Below, piece after piece: positions 1-8,773 of a DNA stretch of 38,078 nt (position 1 is its first letter; each line of letters opens with the position of its first letter). Below the pieces are notes generated by a model that did no database searches, had not been told where the DNA came from, and saw nothing but the letters and a program-made list of their open reading frames with translations. This DNA comes from Thermococcus sp. (lineage in GTDB: Archaea; Methanobacteriota_B; Thermococci; Thermococcales; Thermococcaceae), in the NCBI RefSeq assembly GCF_015523185.1, contig NZ_WAKV01000085.1:1-38078 (forward strand), written 5' to 3'. A program made the translations under genes and the position numbers.

Positions 1-873
1 ATAAGTGCCAACCTCTACGTCCGCGAGAGGGACTACAGCATCGAAACAACCAGCGGCTACTACGAAGGAAAGAGCGTCTCTGCGGAGCTGAGGGTTGCCT
101 CAAGGAGCTTCGCTCTCCTACTTGAGAAACTCGGCATGCCAAGGGGCAAGAAAACGGAGAAAGCCTACCGCGTTCCAGAGTGGATAATGGAGGCTCCGCT
201 TTGGGTCAAGAGAAACTTCTTAGCTGGACTCTTCGCGGCAGACGGAAGCATAGTCGAGTTCAAGGGCAACACGCCGCTCCCGATAAACCTTACCCAGTCG
301 AAGAGCGAGGAACTTGCTGAAAACCTTGCCGAGTTTTTAGACGACGTTGCAAAGCTCCTCGCGGAGTTCGACATAAAGACGACCCTCTACAAGGTCAAGT
401 CGAAGAAAGGCGTAACCTACAGGCTCTCGATAGTAGGAGAGGACAGCATCAGAACCTTCGTCGAGAGGATAAACTACGAGTACGACCTCGAAAAGAAGGC
501 CAAAGGCCTCATCGCGGCTGCCTACATCAAGCTCAAGGAGCGCGTTAGGGAGGAGCGCAGGTGGGCCGTCGAAAAGGCGAGGGAAGTCTATGAGAGGACG
601 GGGAGTGTAAAGGAGGCCCATGAGGCCGTTAAAGACGTTGTAAACAGGCGCTTCGTCGAGAGGAGTATCTACGAAGGCTACAGAGAGACGAGGGTTCCGA
701 AGGACTTCCCGACCTTTGAGGAGTTCGCCAGGGAGAGAGGTTATGAAGGCGGCTTCGTCGCGGAGAGGGTGGTAAAAGTCGAGAGGGTCAGGCCAAGCTA
801 CACCAAATTCTACGACGTCGGCGTTTACCACGAGGCCCACAACTTCATAGCCAACGGCGTCGTCGTCCACAAC
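1..873 (+). mobile_element. Intein in RtcB at the catalytic cysteine (C-terminal part, with LAGLIDADG endonuclease)
   Basis: This is an in-frame protein insertion that splices itself out. A LAGLIDADG block ([11 protein letters not shown], about bases 220-255) marks a homing endonuclease domain. The C-terminal splicing block reads [16 protein letters not shown] and ends VVVHN. Its last residue is Asn, preceded by His, and the next residue is Cys (+1), the classic C-terminal junction for asparagine cyclisation. The first cysteine and N-terminal splicing blocks lie upstream of the window. Insertion at the metal-binding Cys98 of RtcB is a typical conserved-site choice for inteins. Nothing visible suggests that splicing is lost. 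Confidence 0.93.
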
Positions 874-2025
874 TGCGGCGTCCGCCTCATCAGAACGAAC
901 CTCACCGAGAATGAGGTAAGGCCCCGCATCAAGGAGCTCGTCGACACGCTCTTCAAGAACGTGCCCTCTGGCCTGGGAAGCAAGGGTAGAGTAAGGCTCC
1001 ACTGGACGCAGTTGGATGATGTCTTAGCTGACGGTGCCAAATGGGCCGTTGACAACGGCTACGGCTGGAAAGAGGATTTGGAGCACCTCGAGGAAGGCGG
1101 CAGGATGGAAGGGGCAGACCCTGAGGCGGTCAGCCAGAAGGCGAAGCAAAGGGGCGCTCCACAGCTTGGTTCTCTCGGCTCGGGAAACCACTTCCTTGAG
1201 GTTCAGGTAGTTGACAAGATATTCGACGAGGAGATAGCAAAGGCCTACGGCCTCTTCGAGGGACAGGTCGTTGTGATGGTTCACACAGGTTCAAGGGGTC
1301 TCGGCCACCAGGTTGCGAGCGACTACCTCAGGATAATGGAGAAGGCCAACAGGAAGTACGGCATTCCCTGGCCCGACAGGGAATTGGTGAGCGTTCCCTT
1401 CCAGAGCGAGGAGGGGCAGAGATACTTCTCAGCTATGAAGGCCGCGGCAAACTTCGCTTGGGCCAACAGGCAGATGATAACCCACTGGGTCAGGGAGAGC
1501 TTTGAGGAAGTCTTCAAGAGAAAAGCCGAAGACATGGAAATGGGCATCGTCTACGATGTAGCACACAACATAGCGAAGGTCGAGGAGCACGAGGTCGATG
1601 GAAGGAAAGTTACTGTCGTCGTCCACAGGAAGGGGGCCACAAGGGCATTCCCTGCAGGACACCCGGACGTGCCCAAAGCGTACCGCGACGTCGGCCAACC
1701 TGTCCTTATTCCGGGCTCGATGGGAACAGCCAGCTATGTCTTAGCGGGAGCCGAGGGGTCTATGAGAGAAACGTTCGGTTCAAGCTGTCACGGCGCCGGT
1801 AGATTGCTGAGCAGGAAGGCCGCAACGAGGCAATACCGTGGCGACAAACTTAGAAACGAGCTGTTGAAGAGGGGTATCTACGTCCGCGCGGCGTCGCTCA
1901 GGGTAGTGGCTGAAGAGGCTCCTGGAGCGTATAAGAGTGTGGACAACGTCGTTAGCGTCGTCCACCAAGCAGGGATAGCGAAGCTAGTGGCTAGGATGAA
2001 GCCCATGGGTGTTGCGAAGGGATGA
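1..2025 (+). CDS. rtcB: RNA-splicing ligase RtcB with intein (5' end outside window)
   Basis: RtcB joins RNA ends bearing 2',3'-cyclic phosphate to 5'-OH ends in a GTP- and Mn-dependent reaction, and seals tRNA exons after intron removal. The frame is open from base 1, so the N-terminal part lies upstream. Bases 1-873 are intein. The C-terminal extein begins at Cys (874) and runs 383 residues, which matches the length expected after Cys98 of a roughly 481-residue Pyrococcus RtcB. Numbering from Cys98, the ligands Asn202 and His203 fall in [27 protein letters not shown] and the guanylylated-His motif CHGAGR follow. An ATG at 136 is internal to the intein and is not a start. moaC follows after 32 bp without an obvious promoter, so the two may be co-transcribed. 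Confidence 0.95.
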   Translation: MSANLYVRERDYSIETTSGYYEGKSVSAELRVASRSFALLLEKLGMPRGKKTEKAYRVPEWIMEAPLWVKRNFLAGLFAADGSIVEFKGNTPLPINLTQSKSEELAENLAEFLDDVAKLLAEFDIKTTLYKVKSKKGVTYRLSIVGEDSIRTFVERINYEYDLEKKAKGLIAAAYIKLKERVREERRWAVEKAREVYERTGSVKEAHEAVKDVVNRRFVERSIYEGYRETRVPKDFPTFEEFARERGYEGGFVAERVVKVERVRPSYTKFYDVGVYHEAHNFIANGVVVHNCGVRLIRTNLTENEVRPRIKELVDTLFKNVPSGLGSKGRVRLHWTQLDDVLADGAKWAVDNGYGWKEDLEHLEEGGRMEGADPEAVSQKAKQRGAPQLGSLGSGNHFLEVQVVDKIFDEEIAKAYGLFEGQVVVMVHTGSRGLGHQVASDYLRIMEKANRKYGIPWPDRELVSVPFQSEEGQRYFSAMKAAANFAWANRQMITHWVRESFEEVFKRKAEDMEMGIVYDVAHNIAKVEEHEVDGRKVTVVVHRKGATRAFPAGHPDVPKAYRDVGQPVLIPGSMGTASYVLAGAEGSMRETFGSSCHGAGRLLSRKAATRQYRGDKLRNELLKRGIYVRAASLRVVAEEAPGAYKSVDNVVSVVHQAGIAKLVARMKPMGVAKG

Positions 2026-2057
2026 TTTCTTCATTCTCTTATTCTGGAGGGTTTTGA

Positions 2058-2525
2058 ATGGGCGAGCTAACCCACGTTGACGAGAAAGGCGTTAAAATGG
2101 TTGAAGTAGGACACAAGAGGGAGGTTTTCAGGAAGGCCGTAGCGAAGGGCCGAATCTACCTCCGGCCGGAAACTATCGAGCTCATAAAGGCCGGAAAAAC
2201 GAAGAAGGGCAACGTGATAGCGACGGCACAGATAGCGGGAATTCTGGCGGTGAAGAAGACACCAGAGCTTATCCCCCTGTGCCACCCGATACCTCTGACC
2301 GGTGTGGACATAACCTTCGAGTTCGGCGAAAACTACATAGAGGCCACCTGCGAGGTTCGCGCGGTTTATAAGACAGGTGTTGAGATGGAGGCCCTCACGG
2401 GCGTTAGCGTAGCGCTCCTTACGATATGGGACATGGTTAAAGCCGTTGAGAAGGATGAAAACGGCCAGTATCCAGTGACGAGGATAGAGGACATCCATGT
2501 CGTGGAAAAGATTAAACAAGAATGA
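2058..2525 (+). CDS. moaC: Cyclic pyranopterin monophosphate synthase MoaC
   Basis: MoaC converts the cyclic dihydro-GTP intermediate made by MoaA into cyclic pyranopterin monophosphate, the first committed intermediate of molybdopterin. In Thermococcales this cofactor mainly carries tungsten. The 155-residue product has the usual family length and the signature [12 protein letters not shown] (about residues 75-86), the [15 protein letters not shown] block with the catalytic Lys region, and an [12 protein letters not shown] helix. A GGAGG ribosome binding site lies just before the ATG. The gene follows rtcB closely on the same strand; function gives no reason for that pairing. Confidence 0.95.
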   Translation: MGELTHVDEKGVKMVEVGHKREVFRKAVAKGRIYLRPETIELIKAGKTKKGNVIATAQIAGILAVKKTPELIPLCHPIPLTGVDITFEFGENYIEATCEVRAVYKTGVEMEALTGVSVALLTIWDMVKAVEKDENGQYPVTRIEDIHVVEKIKQE

Positions 2526-2535
2526 CCAGTAATGG

Positions 2536-2543
2536 TTATAAAT
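2536..2543 (+). promoter_or_regulatory. TATA box for the 2575 gene
   Basis: TTATAAAT lies just after the moaC stop. Transcription would start about 26 bp on, near 2565. This excludes the upstream ATG at 2542 as the start of the following gene and favours GTG at 2566 or 2575. Confidence 0.6.
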
Positions 2544-2574
2544 GACACCCCTCAAGCGACAATCGGTGAGCGCC

Positions 2575-3087
2575 GTGTATGAAGTAAAGAAGAGCAAATC
2601 CGGTTATATCTTTGACCTTCCAAGGGAGAGAATAGCCTTCATGTTCCTCAAGGATGGGACCTACATAATGTTCCACGACGAGGAGTTCCTCTGCTACTCC
2701 CCGAAACCCGTTGAAATCTCAAGAGAGGAACTGGAGAGGTTCGAGAAAACCGGCGAGATGCCGGAACTGGTAAGGCGCGTTAAGGCCCATGACTTTCCCG
2801 AGGGATGTATCGTCAAGAGGCTTCCCCCGATTGACGAGGACTTAAAACCCTTCAACCCGAACAGGAAGTGCGTCGTTATCTTTACGGGCTTCCGGGACAC
2901 GGTCATAGACTACATCGAGAGAGATGGTATAACCTATGCGGTTGCGAGGCTCGTTGATGACCCTGAAAAAATCTGCAGGTTCATTGGCAGGGGCAACTAC
3001 AAGGTTGCGGCGGTGAAACTCAAAAGGAACGAAAAATGCCTGACAAGGGAAGAGTTCCTGAAGGAGCTGGAAAAACTAAAAGGGTAA
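2575..3087 (+). CDS. Hypothetical protein, Thermococcales type
   Basis: I do not recognise the family. The 170-residue product is soluble, mixed alpha/beta and charged, with an N-terminal beta-rich half (YIFDLPRERIAFMFLKDGTYIMF) and Cys at LCYSP, EGCIV, RKCVV, KICRF and EKCLT; there is no CxxC pair. A longer frame opens with ATG at 2542, but that ATG overlaps the TATA box. GTG at 2575 follows a GGTGAG site with 4-base spacing, and GTG at 2566 would be leaderless; both are plausible. The gene converges on the AMP phosphorylase gene, with only 5 bases between stops. Confidence 0.75.
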   Translation: MYEVKKSKSGYIFDLPRERIAFMFLKDGTYIMFHDEEFLCYSPKPVEISREELERFEKTGEMPELVRRVKAHDFPEGCIVKRLPPIDEDLKPFNPNRKCVVIFTGFRDTVIDYIERDGITYAVARLVDDPEKICRFIGRGNYKVAAVKLKRNEKCLTREEFLKELEKLKG

Positions 3088-3092
3088 AGACC

Positions 3093-4604
3093 TCAGATGT
3101 TCCCGATTCGCTGGAGGACCATCCCCTCTATTCTTATTGGCTCCGTTCTCCTCGCAAGGACTATGGCCTGGTCGAGCCTCGCCTCGTGCTCCGCGTGAAT
3201 CGTGAAGAGCGGGTCGCCCTCCTTGACCTTCTCGCCCACCTTAACATAGAGCTCTATCCCAGCACCTTTGTCTTCCGGCGCTCCTGCGGCCCTCGCTATC
3301 GCCGTTATCGCCCTGTTGTCTATCGCCGTCACGTAACCGCTCGTCGGGGCGGTGAAGGTGTAGGTCTTGTCACCAATCGGTATCTCCTCGGGCTTGATGT
3401 TCGGGTCTCCGCCCTGGGCCTCGATGATTTCCTTCATCTTCTCCCAGGCCTTTCCGCTCTCAAGGATTTCCTTGGCCATCTTCTTACCCATTCCCGCCGG
3501 AGCGACGCCGCCCATCTCAAGGAGGATTCCAGCCAGGCCGGTGGCCTTCTCTATGAGGCTTCCGGGGCCTTTGCCGGTCATGAGGGCGGAAAGGGCTTCT
3601 CTAGCTTCGAGGGCGGGACCAACGGTGTGGCCTATCGGCTGGCCACCATAGGTTATGGCAACCTCAACGTACTGGCCGAGCCTCTTGCCGAGCTCTATGA
3701 AGTCTCTTGCCAAAGCCCTCGCCTGGTCAACGGTCTCAACCTTTACGCCCTTCCCCGTTGGGATGTCAATGAGCACGTACTGGCTTCCCATGGCGTACTT
3801 CTTTGACATTATGCTCGCGAGCATTAAACCGGTCGGGTCAACGCTTAAAGCGCGCTCCGCCTTGATGGTGATGTCGTCAGCGGGAGCGAGGTTCAAAGCA
3901 CCTCCCCAGACGAGGCATGCCCCCACCTTCTCCACTATCCTCTTGATTTCGTCGAGCGTAAAGCTGACGTTGGCGAAGACCTCAACAACGTCGGCCGTTC
4001 CGGCGGCGCTTGTTATAGCCCTTGAACTGGTCTTCGGTATTGTAAGACCAGCGGCGGCCACTATCGGGACGACGAGGATGTTGGTCTTATTTCCAGGAAC
4101 ACCGCCAATGCTGTGGACGTCCATTATGGGCTTCCTGTCAATGTCGAGCATGTCACCTGTCTCTGCCATCGCTATTGTTAAAGCCGCTATCTCGTCCATG
4201 TCGAGGCCGTTTATCTCAAGGGATGTCACAAAAGCACTAATCTCAATGTCCCTGAGCTTCCTGTCAACGATGTCCCTCACTATCGCCTCAATCTCGACCT
4301 TTCTCAGCTTTTCACCGTGCATCTTCTTCTTTATGTAGCGGACGCTCTCCGGTGTTCCGGCAGGGATAACGGCAACTGTCTCCCCTTCGGAGAAGCTGTG
4401 GAGTTCAAGGACGTCCCTGCTAACACCAACCTCACCTTTACCAACTAAGTTGCTTATCACAACGCTTCCATAAACTGTTTTCTTACCTGCCTCGAGCTTC
4501 ACGAGGTCGTCGGGGTGGAGTTTCGCTTCTCTTGCATCTTCCTCGTTTATGAGAACCGAGTACCTACCGCTGTAGAAGTCGAGAATCCTGACCTTTGCCC
4601 TCAT
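3093..4604 (-). CDS. deoA: AMP phosphorylase
   Basis: AMP phosphorylase cleaves AMP (also CMP and UMP) with phosphate to give the base and ribose-1,5-bisphosphate. In Thermococcus this feeds R15P isomerase and type III RubisCO, linking nucleotide salvage to central carbon metabolism. The 503-residue product has the archaeal layout: an extra N-terminal domain of about 85 residues, then the thymidine-phosphorylase fold with [13 protein letters not shown], a [21 protein letters not shown]-type phosphate-binding region and the [11 protein letters not shown] segment, ending in the C-terminal alpha/beta domain. The ATG is preceded by GGAGGTG with good spacing and by a TATA box at 4644-4651, giving a leader of about 18 bases. 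Neither R15P isomerase nor RubisCO genes are in the window. Confidence 0.95.
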   Translation of the reverse strand: MRAKVRILDFYSGRYSVLINEEDAREAKLHPDDLVKLEAGKKTVYGSVVISNLVGKGEVGVSRDVLELHSFSEGETVAVIPAGTPESVRYIKKKMHGEKLRKVEIEAIVRDIVDRKLRDIEISAFVTSLEINGLDMDEIAALTIAMAETGDMLDIDRKPIMDVHSIGGVPGNKTNILVVPIVAAAGLTIPKTSSRAITSAAGTADVVEVFANVSFTLDEIKRIVEKVGACLVWGGALNLAPADDITIKAERALSVDPTGLMLASIMSKKYAMGSQYVLIDIPTGKGVKVETVDQARALARDFIELGKRLGQYVEVAITYGGQPIGHTVGPALEAREALSALMTGKGPGSLIEKATGLAGILLEMGGVAPAGMGKKMAKEILESGKAWEKMKEIIEAQGGDPNIKPEEIPIGDKTYTFTAPTSGYVTAIDNRAITAIARAAGAPEDKGAGIELYVKVGEKVKEGDPLFTIHAEHEARLDQAIVLARRTEPIRIEGMVLQRIGNI

Positions 4605-4643
4605 CTTTTCACCTCCGTGAATTTAGTATTTCACCGAAGACTT

Positions 4644-4651
4644 ACTTAAAT
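4644..4651 (-). promoter_or_regulatory. TATA box of the AMP phosphorylase gene
   Basis: On the minus strand ATTTAAGT is centred 26 bp before about 4622. From there an 18-base leader containing GGAGGTG reaches the ATG at 4604. Confidence 0.55.
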
Positions 4652-4672
4652 GTTTTCGAGAAAGGGAGGACT

Positions 4673-4691
4673 AAAAAAGAAGTATAAAAAA
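4673..4691 (-). terminator. Oligo-T terminator after the 4717 gene
   Basis: Two runs of six T on the minus strand (4686-4691 and 4673-4678) lie downstream of the stop of the small gene at 4717. Archaeal intrinsic termination uses such T tracts without needing a hairpin. Confidence 0.5.
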
Positions 4692-4716
4692 CCACAATCG
4701 TCAGGGATTTGTAGAA

Positions 4717-4965
4717 TCAGTCCGAGAGACTCTCACCGTACTGAACCTTCGATTGTATTATCGTTTCGAGCTCACCTGTCCTTAGGAGGAGTCTCACAAC
4801 GTCGTTACTGACGCTCCTTATCGCCGGGGGAAGGACACCCGAGCCGGATAGATAGTGTCTTATAACTTCCTCAAGGGGGGCGGTGTGGAGCCTCCCATCG
4901 AATACCAGAACCTCGTTTTCGGTTATTTCCACGAGTTTGTCCATATAGCCTAACTTGGCCCTCAT
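4717..4965 (-). CDS. Small hypothetical protein (82 aa)
   Basis: Unrecognised. The product is small, soluble and acidic to neutral, with no cysteine or membrane segment. It has an N-terminal beta-like stretch (VEITENEVLVFDGRLH) and then helices. The segment HYLSGSGVLPPAIRSVSNDVVRLLL is the most distinctive part. The start is well supported: a long purine-rich site, GGAGGTGGGG, lies immediately before the ATG. The gene stands alone between the AMP phosphorylase promoter and the minD operon, with a T-tract terminator of its own. A regulatory or adaptor role is possible but nothing in the sequence shows it. Confidence 0.75.
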   Translation of the reverse strand: MRAKLGYMDKLVEITENEVLVFDGRLHTAPLEEVIRHYLSGSGVLPPAIRSVSNDVVRLLLRTGELETIIQSKVQYGESLSD

Positions 4966-5053
4966 CGCCCCCCACCTCCAGAATAGGGAGTACTATGGAG
5001 GTTTTAAAATTTAACGGCCAGGAAAGGTTTAGTAACAGAAGGTAAAAGAAGGC

Positions 5054-5302
5054 TTAAAGGTTTCTGACTTCCTCGTCTATTGACTCCTCGAGGGTCCTCT
5101 CCCAGTCGTCCACATCGAACTGTTCCAGCTCGCCCTCCAGCTCCTCCTTGAGATTCATAACACGCCTCTTCAGAGCGGTCTTCGTCTCTTCGTCGTAAAC
5201 GACGTAGTAGGGGTTGTTCTTCGCTGAAACGTAGAGGATTGTCAGTATGATGACCAAAACAAGGAGGATTACAACCAGCCCGTATAGGATGACCTCCGCC
5301 AT
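5054..5302 (-). CDS. Small single-span membrane protein, partner gene of minD
   Basis: This 82-residue protein has one N-terminal hydrophobic helix (about residues 4-27, rich in V, L and I) followed by a charged, probably helical cytoplasmic tail that ends very acidic. I know no family name for it. Its ATG at 5302 overlaps the TGA of the upstream minD gene (TGATG), so the two are translationally coupled, which suggests a shared function. A GTG one codon upstream (5305) is the less likely start. A membrane anchor or receptor for the MinD-like ATPase is a reasonable guess from the arrangement, not a demonstrated role. Confidence 0.8.
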   Translation of the reverse strand: MAEVILYGLVVILLVLVIILTILYVSAKNNPYYVVYDEETKTALKRRVMNLKEELEGELEQFDVDDWERTLEESIDEEVRNL

Positions 5303-6081
5303 CACTTCTTCCCTCCAAATATGGCTTTGAAGACCCTCTTAATCGGGCTCTCCGGTTCGGGCGGCTTCCACTTGATTCCCGCAAGTTTGGCCGCGAGCTG
5401 TTTGATTGCTATGGCGGCCGGGCTGGTCGGGTTCTTGATGACGAGTGGCACACCGTAGGCACTCGCTCTTTTTACCTCGGGGTCCTCCGGAATCATGGCC
5501 AGAACAGGAACCTCGAGGATGGCCTCGATTTCCTCCTTCGTCAGCTCGGTCTTCTCGTTGGTGACCCTGTTGAGGACCGCTCCAAGAGGAAGGGTTCCGA
5601 GCTTTTCTGCTATGAGCTTCGTCTTGAGAGAGTCCGTGATAGCAGAAATCTCCGGGTTGGTAACGATTATGAGCTCCTTACCGATGAGTAGGGCCGTAAC
5701 TGAGGTCATCTCAAGTCCAGCGGGGGCATCTATGAGGACGAAGTCAGCCATCTGGCTTATCTCCCTCATGAGCTCCCTGAGCCTCTCGGGCTTGGCCTTC
5801 TTGACCTTCTCAAGGCTAAGTCCACCCGGGATGACTTTGACTCCAGCCGGCCCCTCGTAGATGGCGTCCTTGAGGTCGGCCTCCCTTGCGAGGACGTCGT
5901 GAAGCGTAATGGGTATGTCTTCCATTCCGAGGACGAGGCTGAGGTTGGCCATCGTCAAATCAGCATCGAGGAGAATCACTTCCTTGCCGAACTGGGCTAA
6001 TGCAACACCGAGGTTTGCAACGGTTGTGGTTTTACCCGTTCCACCCTTTCCAGATGCAAAAACTATGGAACGCCCTTCCAA
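5302..6081 (-). CDS. minD: MinD/ParA-family ATPase
   Basis: This is a deviant Walker-type ATPase that cycles between membrane or DNA and cytosol in positioning systems. Near the N-terminus it has ASGKGGTGKTTTVANLG (the KGGTGKT P-loop starting near residue 12), LLDADLTMANLSL (switch I / Walker A' region) and DFVLIDAPAGLE (switch II). The product is 259 residues, ending in a basic stretch (IKRVFKAIFGGKK) that could act as a membrane-targeting amphipathic helix. The start chosen is TTG at 6081: a perfect GGAGGTG lies six bases before it, whereas an in-frame ATG at 6105 lies upstream of that site and near or before the expected transcription start. No MinE or MinC gene is nearby; the coupled small membrane protein is the only partner visible. 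Confidence 0.92.
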   Translation of the reverse strand: MEGRSIVFASGKGGTGKTTTVANLGVALAQFGKEVILLDADLTMANLSLVLGMEDIPITLHDVLAREADLKDAIYEGPAGVKVIPGGLSLEKVKKAKPERLRELMREISQMADFVLIDAPAGLEMTSVTALLIGKELIIVTNPEISAITDSLKTKLIAEKLGTLPLGAVLNRVTNEKTELTKEEIEAILEVPVLAMIPEDPEVKRASAYGVPLVIKNPTSPAAIAIKQLAAKLAGIKWKPPEPESPIKRVFKAIFGGKK

Positions 6082-6186
6082 AGCCGACACCTCCGGTAAA
6101 ATCATGATAGGTATGCACTAATTTAAGGCCTACTGTATATTGCGATTATCGCTTAAGAAACAAATGCTTTTAGCTTTTGCGGTAGA

Positions 6187-6199
6187 AATAAAAAGAAAG
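6187..6199 (-). terminator. T-rich terminator after the stomatin gene
   Basis: The minus strand reads CTTTCTTTTTATT shortly after the stomatin stop, a typical archaeal U-rich termination tract. It separates the nfeD-stomatin pair from minD. Confidence 0.45.
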
Positions 6200-6215
6200 T
6201 AATCGCCAGAAGTGT

Positions 6216-7025
6216 TCATTCGGTTTTCTCCTTCTCTTCTATCTTCTTAGTAGTCGTGTAGGTTCTCGCGGCGTCCCCCACGGCCTGGAAGAGTTTCAGC
6301 ATCTCCATTGGGAGTGGTAGAACGATGACGTTGCTCTTGTCGCTGGCGACGTCGCTGATGGTCTGGAGCGTTCTCAACTGGAGTGCCATCGGGTGCTCGC
6401 TGATTATTTCAGCGGCCTCACGGAGCTTCTCGGCGGCCTGCCTCTCCGCTTCAGCAAGGAGAATCCTAGCGCGCCTCTCCCTCTCGGCCTCGGCCTGCTT
6501 TGCCATGGCCCTCTGCATTCCCGCCGGCAACTCGACGTCTTTTATCTCCACGGTTGTGACCTTTATTCCCCACGGGTCAGTTGCCTCGTCAATAATTTTC
6601 TGGAGCTGGAGGTTGAGCTTCTCCCTCTCACTCAGGAGCTCGTCAAGGTGAGCCTGACCTATGACACTCCTCAATGTTGTCTGAGCTATCTGGCTGGTGG
6701 CCATTATGTAGTTGCTGACCTGAGTTACGGCCTTAACTGGGTCAACAACGCGGAAGTAAACAACGGCATTGACTCGGACTGGAACGTTGTCCTTGGTTAT
6801 GGTCTCCTGAACCGGGACATCGAGGACTCTAGTACGGAGGTCAACTATAACGGCCTTTTCAAAAATCGGGATTATGAAGAACAGACCCGGGCCCCTTGCT
6901 CCAACGACCCTACCGAGACGGAAGATAACGGCTCTCTCATATTCCTTGACTATCTTTATGGCACTGGCCAGTATAATCAAAACAAAAAGCAAGACGATTC
7001 CCAAAACTATCGTCCCAACCGCCAT
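6216..7025 (-). CDS. Stomatin/prohibitin-family membrane protein
   Basis: This SPFH-domain protein (269 residues) has one N-terminal membrane anchor (about residues 4-24), the diagnostic [14 protein letters not shown] motif, an SPFH core ([47 protein letters not shown]), then a helical coiled coil rich in Ala, Glu and Arg. The C-terminal [20 protein letters not shown] region is the part that the Pyrococcus partner protease cleaves in the stomatin studied there. The ATG at 7025 overlaps the nfeD stop (TGATG), the conserved stomatin operon partner arrangement. It probably organises membrane microdomains as an oligomer. Confidence 0.95.
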   Translation of the reverse strand: MAVGTIVLGIVLLFVLIILASAIKIVKEYERAVIFRLGRVVGARGPGLFFIIPIFEKAVIVDLRTRVLDVPVQETITKDNVPVRVNAVVYFRVVDPVKAVTQVSNYIMATSQIAQTTLRSVIGQAHLDELLSEREKLNLQLQKIIDEATDPWGIKVTTVEIKDVELPAGMQRAMAKQAEAERERRARILLAEAERQAAEKLREAAEIISEHPMALQLRTLQTISDVASDKSNVIVLPLPMEMLKLFQAVGDAARTYTTTKKIEEKEKTE

Positions 7026-8368
7026 CAATTACCACCCCTAACCTTTTCAACGACGAGCGTCAATCCCCTCATCTCAACAACGCGAACGCGCTCCCCGGCT
7101 TTGATTGTCGAGCCATCCTTCGAGATGGCCTTCCAGAGTTCCCCGCGAACCTTTATGACCCCTTCTGGAGTTAGGTCTTCAACGACCTTTCCAATCTCTC
7201 CGATGAGTTCTTCCTTTCCCGTTTCAGGCTTTCTGCGGTGGGCTCTAACTACTGCCGCCATTCCGAAGAGGAAGAACAGCGCCAGTAGAATACCCGTGAC
7301 TATTATGGCAATCCTGAGGGTTTCGAAGGTTGATGAGTTCACGAGGTAAACACCCCCTCCTTTGCCAAAGAGCAGTAGCCCTCCCAAAACAAAGCTGACC
7401 AGTCCGGCGATTGTGAAAAGACCGAAGGTCGGAGTTAGTGCCTCCGCTATGAAGAAAATCATTCCGAGGATTACGAGGACAAGGCCGGCATCGTTGTAGC
7501 CGAAGTAACCCATGCCTATTACACCCAGAACGAGGAGTATCGCCCCTAGGGTTTCAGGGACGTGCCATCCAGGTGTCAGGAATCCGAAGACGAGTCCGAG
7601 CATTCCGACGACGAAGAGGAGGTACGAAACAGCTGGATTCGCGAGGAACGTGACTATCCTGTAGCTAAGAGAGGGGCTCAGTTCCTCGACCTTAACGTTG
7701 GTGAAATTGAAGGTGATGTAACCTTTTCCTGCAACGGGAACCTTCGTCCTCATGCCGTTAGCCTTCCTGAGAAGGTCAGGAACGCTGTCCGCGATAACCT
7801 CTATAACATGGGCTTTTAAGGCCTCCTCAGGGGTTAGGCTCAAGTCCTCCATGACGAACTTCTCAGCGGCTGTAACGTTCCTTCCGCTTTCCTCGGCCAG
7901 AGAACGCATGTAGGCGGTGTAAAAGTTTCTGATTTTCGCGGGAGCGCGTATTATACTGCCGTTGGCGGCGTAGCCGAGTATCGGCTCACAGGCCCCTATG
8001 CTCGTCCCGGGGGCCATCGCTATCAGATGAGAAGCCATCGCTATGTAGGTGCCGGCAGAAGCGGCTATGGCCCCCCTGGGATAAACGTAGATTATAACCG
8101 GAACGGTTGAGTTCTGGATTAGCGAGACTATTCTCATCATGGCATCTCCCTGGCCACCTGGGGTGTTTAACTCTATTATGAGCGCCTCGGCGTTGTGTTC
8201 CTCGGCGGTCTTTATGTAACTCGCGAACTGGTCCGCGGTGTACTGGGTAATCGTCCCGTCTATCTTGCCAACGTAGACAACTTTCTGAGCCTCCCGCTGG
8301 GCAGATACCGGGGGAAGAAGCAACAGGGCAATCAGAACTATCAGCAGGGCGCGCCTCATAAGTCTCAT
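7025..8368 (-). CDS. NfeD-family membrane serine protease (stomatin operon partner)
   Basis: This is a ClpP-like membrane protease fused to an NfeD domain. It has a signal peptide or N-terminal span, then an extracellular ClpP-fold domain of about 210 residues with the Ser of AIAASAGTY (Ser104 from this start) and Lys145 exactly 41 residues later, the same spacing as the Ser97-Lys138 dyad of the Pyrococcus horikoshii 1510 protease. Four to five membrane spans follow (about residues 230-375), then a C-terminal OB-fold NfeD domain ([21 protein letters not shown]). ATGs at 8368 and 8359 are both possible starts; TATA-like stretches at 8383-8398 do not separate them. Coupled to the stomatin gene, which probably encodes its substrate. 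Confidence 0.94.
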   Translation of the reverse strand: MRLMRRALLIVLIALLLLPPVSAQREAQKVVYVGKIDGTITQYTADQFASYIKTAEEHNAEALIIELNTPGGQGDAMMRIVSLIQNSTVPVIIYVYPRGAIAASAGTYIAMASHLIAMAPGTSIGACEPILGYAANGSIIRAPAKIRNFYTAYMRSLAEESGRNVTAAEKFVMEDLSLTPEEALKAHVIEVIADSVPDLLRKANGMRTKVPVAGKGYITFNFTNVKVEELSPSLSYRIVTFLANPAVSYLLFVVGMLGLVFGFLTPGWHVPETLGAILLVLGVIGMGYFGYNDAGLVLVILGMIFFIAEALTPTFGLFTIAGLVSFVLGGLLLFGKGGGVYLVNSSTFETLRIAIIVTGILLALFFLFGMAAVVRAHRRKPETGKEELIGEIGKVVEDLTPEGVIKVRGELWKAISKDGSTIKAGERVRVVEMRGLTLVVEKVRGGN

Positions 8369-8430
8369 CAATCCTAGATACCACTTAAACGTTAAAAGCC
8401 TTTTGTCCCCAACGTGAGTTAGGAAAGCAA

Positions 8431-8439
8431 TTTATACAT
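8431..8439 (+). promoter_or_regulatory. TATA box of the glycosylase operon
   Basis: TTTATACAT, preceded by a purine-rich BRE-like stretch, is centred 26 bp before the ATG at 8459, implying a leaderless transcript. It lies over an upstream in-frame ATG at 8438, which therefore cannot be the start. Confidence 0.65.
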
Positions 8440-8458
8440 GGAGCCACTAAACACGACC

Positions 8459-8773
8459 ATGCTCGTCAAAACCTACAAGCGCTTTCGCATTGAAAAAAAT
8501 GGTGAGAAGGATAAACTTGCAAACCACCTCATAAGGGAAGTTGCAAAGCTCTCCTACAAAGAGCCCTTCTGGGAGACAGTCAAAAAGCTCGGCCTAAAAC
8601 CTGAGGCAGTAAAAGAGGCAATGCTCTATCTCGAAGAGATGGGGGAGATTGAAATAAAACGGGCCTCGGATGGAAGGAGGCTGTGGGTTCTGACCCTAAG
8701 GGATATAAAGAGGAATCCCGTGAGGCTGGACCGATGGCTGGGATTGACCTCGGAAAGACGAGCCGGGAAATGA
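8459..8773 (+). CDS. Small winged-helix-like protein, first gene of the DNA glycosylase operon
   Basis: The 104-residue product looks like a compact helical DNA-binding fold: helices with ANHLIREVAKLSYKEPFWETVKKLG, a helix LKPEAVKEAMLYLEEMGEIE, and a beta-wing IEIKRASDGRRLWVLTL, then a basic tail. I do not recognise a named family; the winged-helix reading rests on the secondary-structure pattern. The start at 8459 fits the TATA position. The stop TGA overlaps the ATG of the glycosylase gene, so the two are coupled. It may act in DNA repair with the glycosylase or regulate the operon. Confidence 0.75.
   Translation: MLVKTYKRFRIEKNGEKDKLANHLIREVAKLSYKEPFWETVKKLGLKPEAVKEAMLYLEEMGEIEIKRASDGRRLWVLTLRDIKRNPVRLDRWLGLTSERRAGK

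Noticed and set aside
3036-4338. Long plus-strand reading frames (256 and 227 codons) opposite the AMP phosphorylase gene
   Set aside because: They are antisense images of a conserved gene with strong codon bias, have no ribosome binding site and encode no recognisable domain.
6081-6105. ATG at 6105 as the minD start
   Set aside because: The GGAGGTG site lies inside this extension and points to the TTG at 6081; related MinD proteins begin close to the P-loop.
6393-7349. 318-codon plus-strand frame opposite stomatin and nfeD
   Set aside because: It spans two well-supported minus-strand genes and their overlap, and has low-complexity composition typical of antisense frames.
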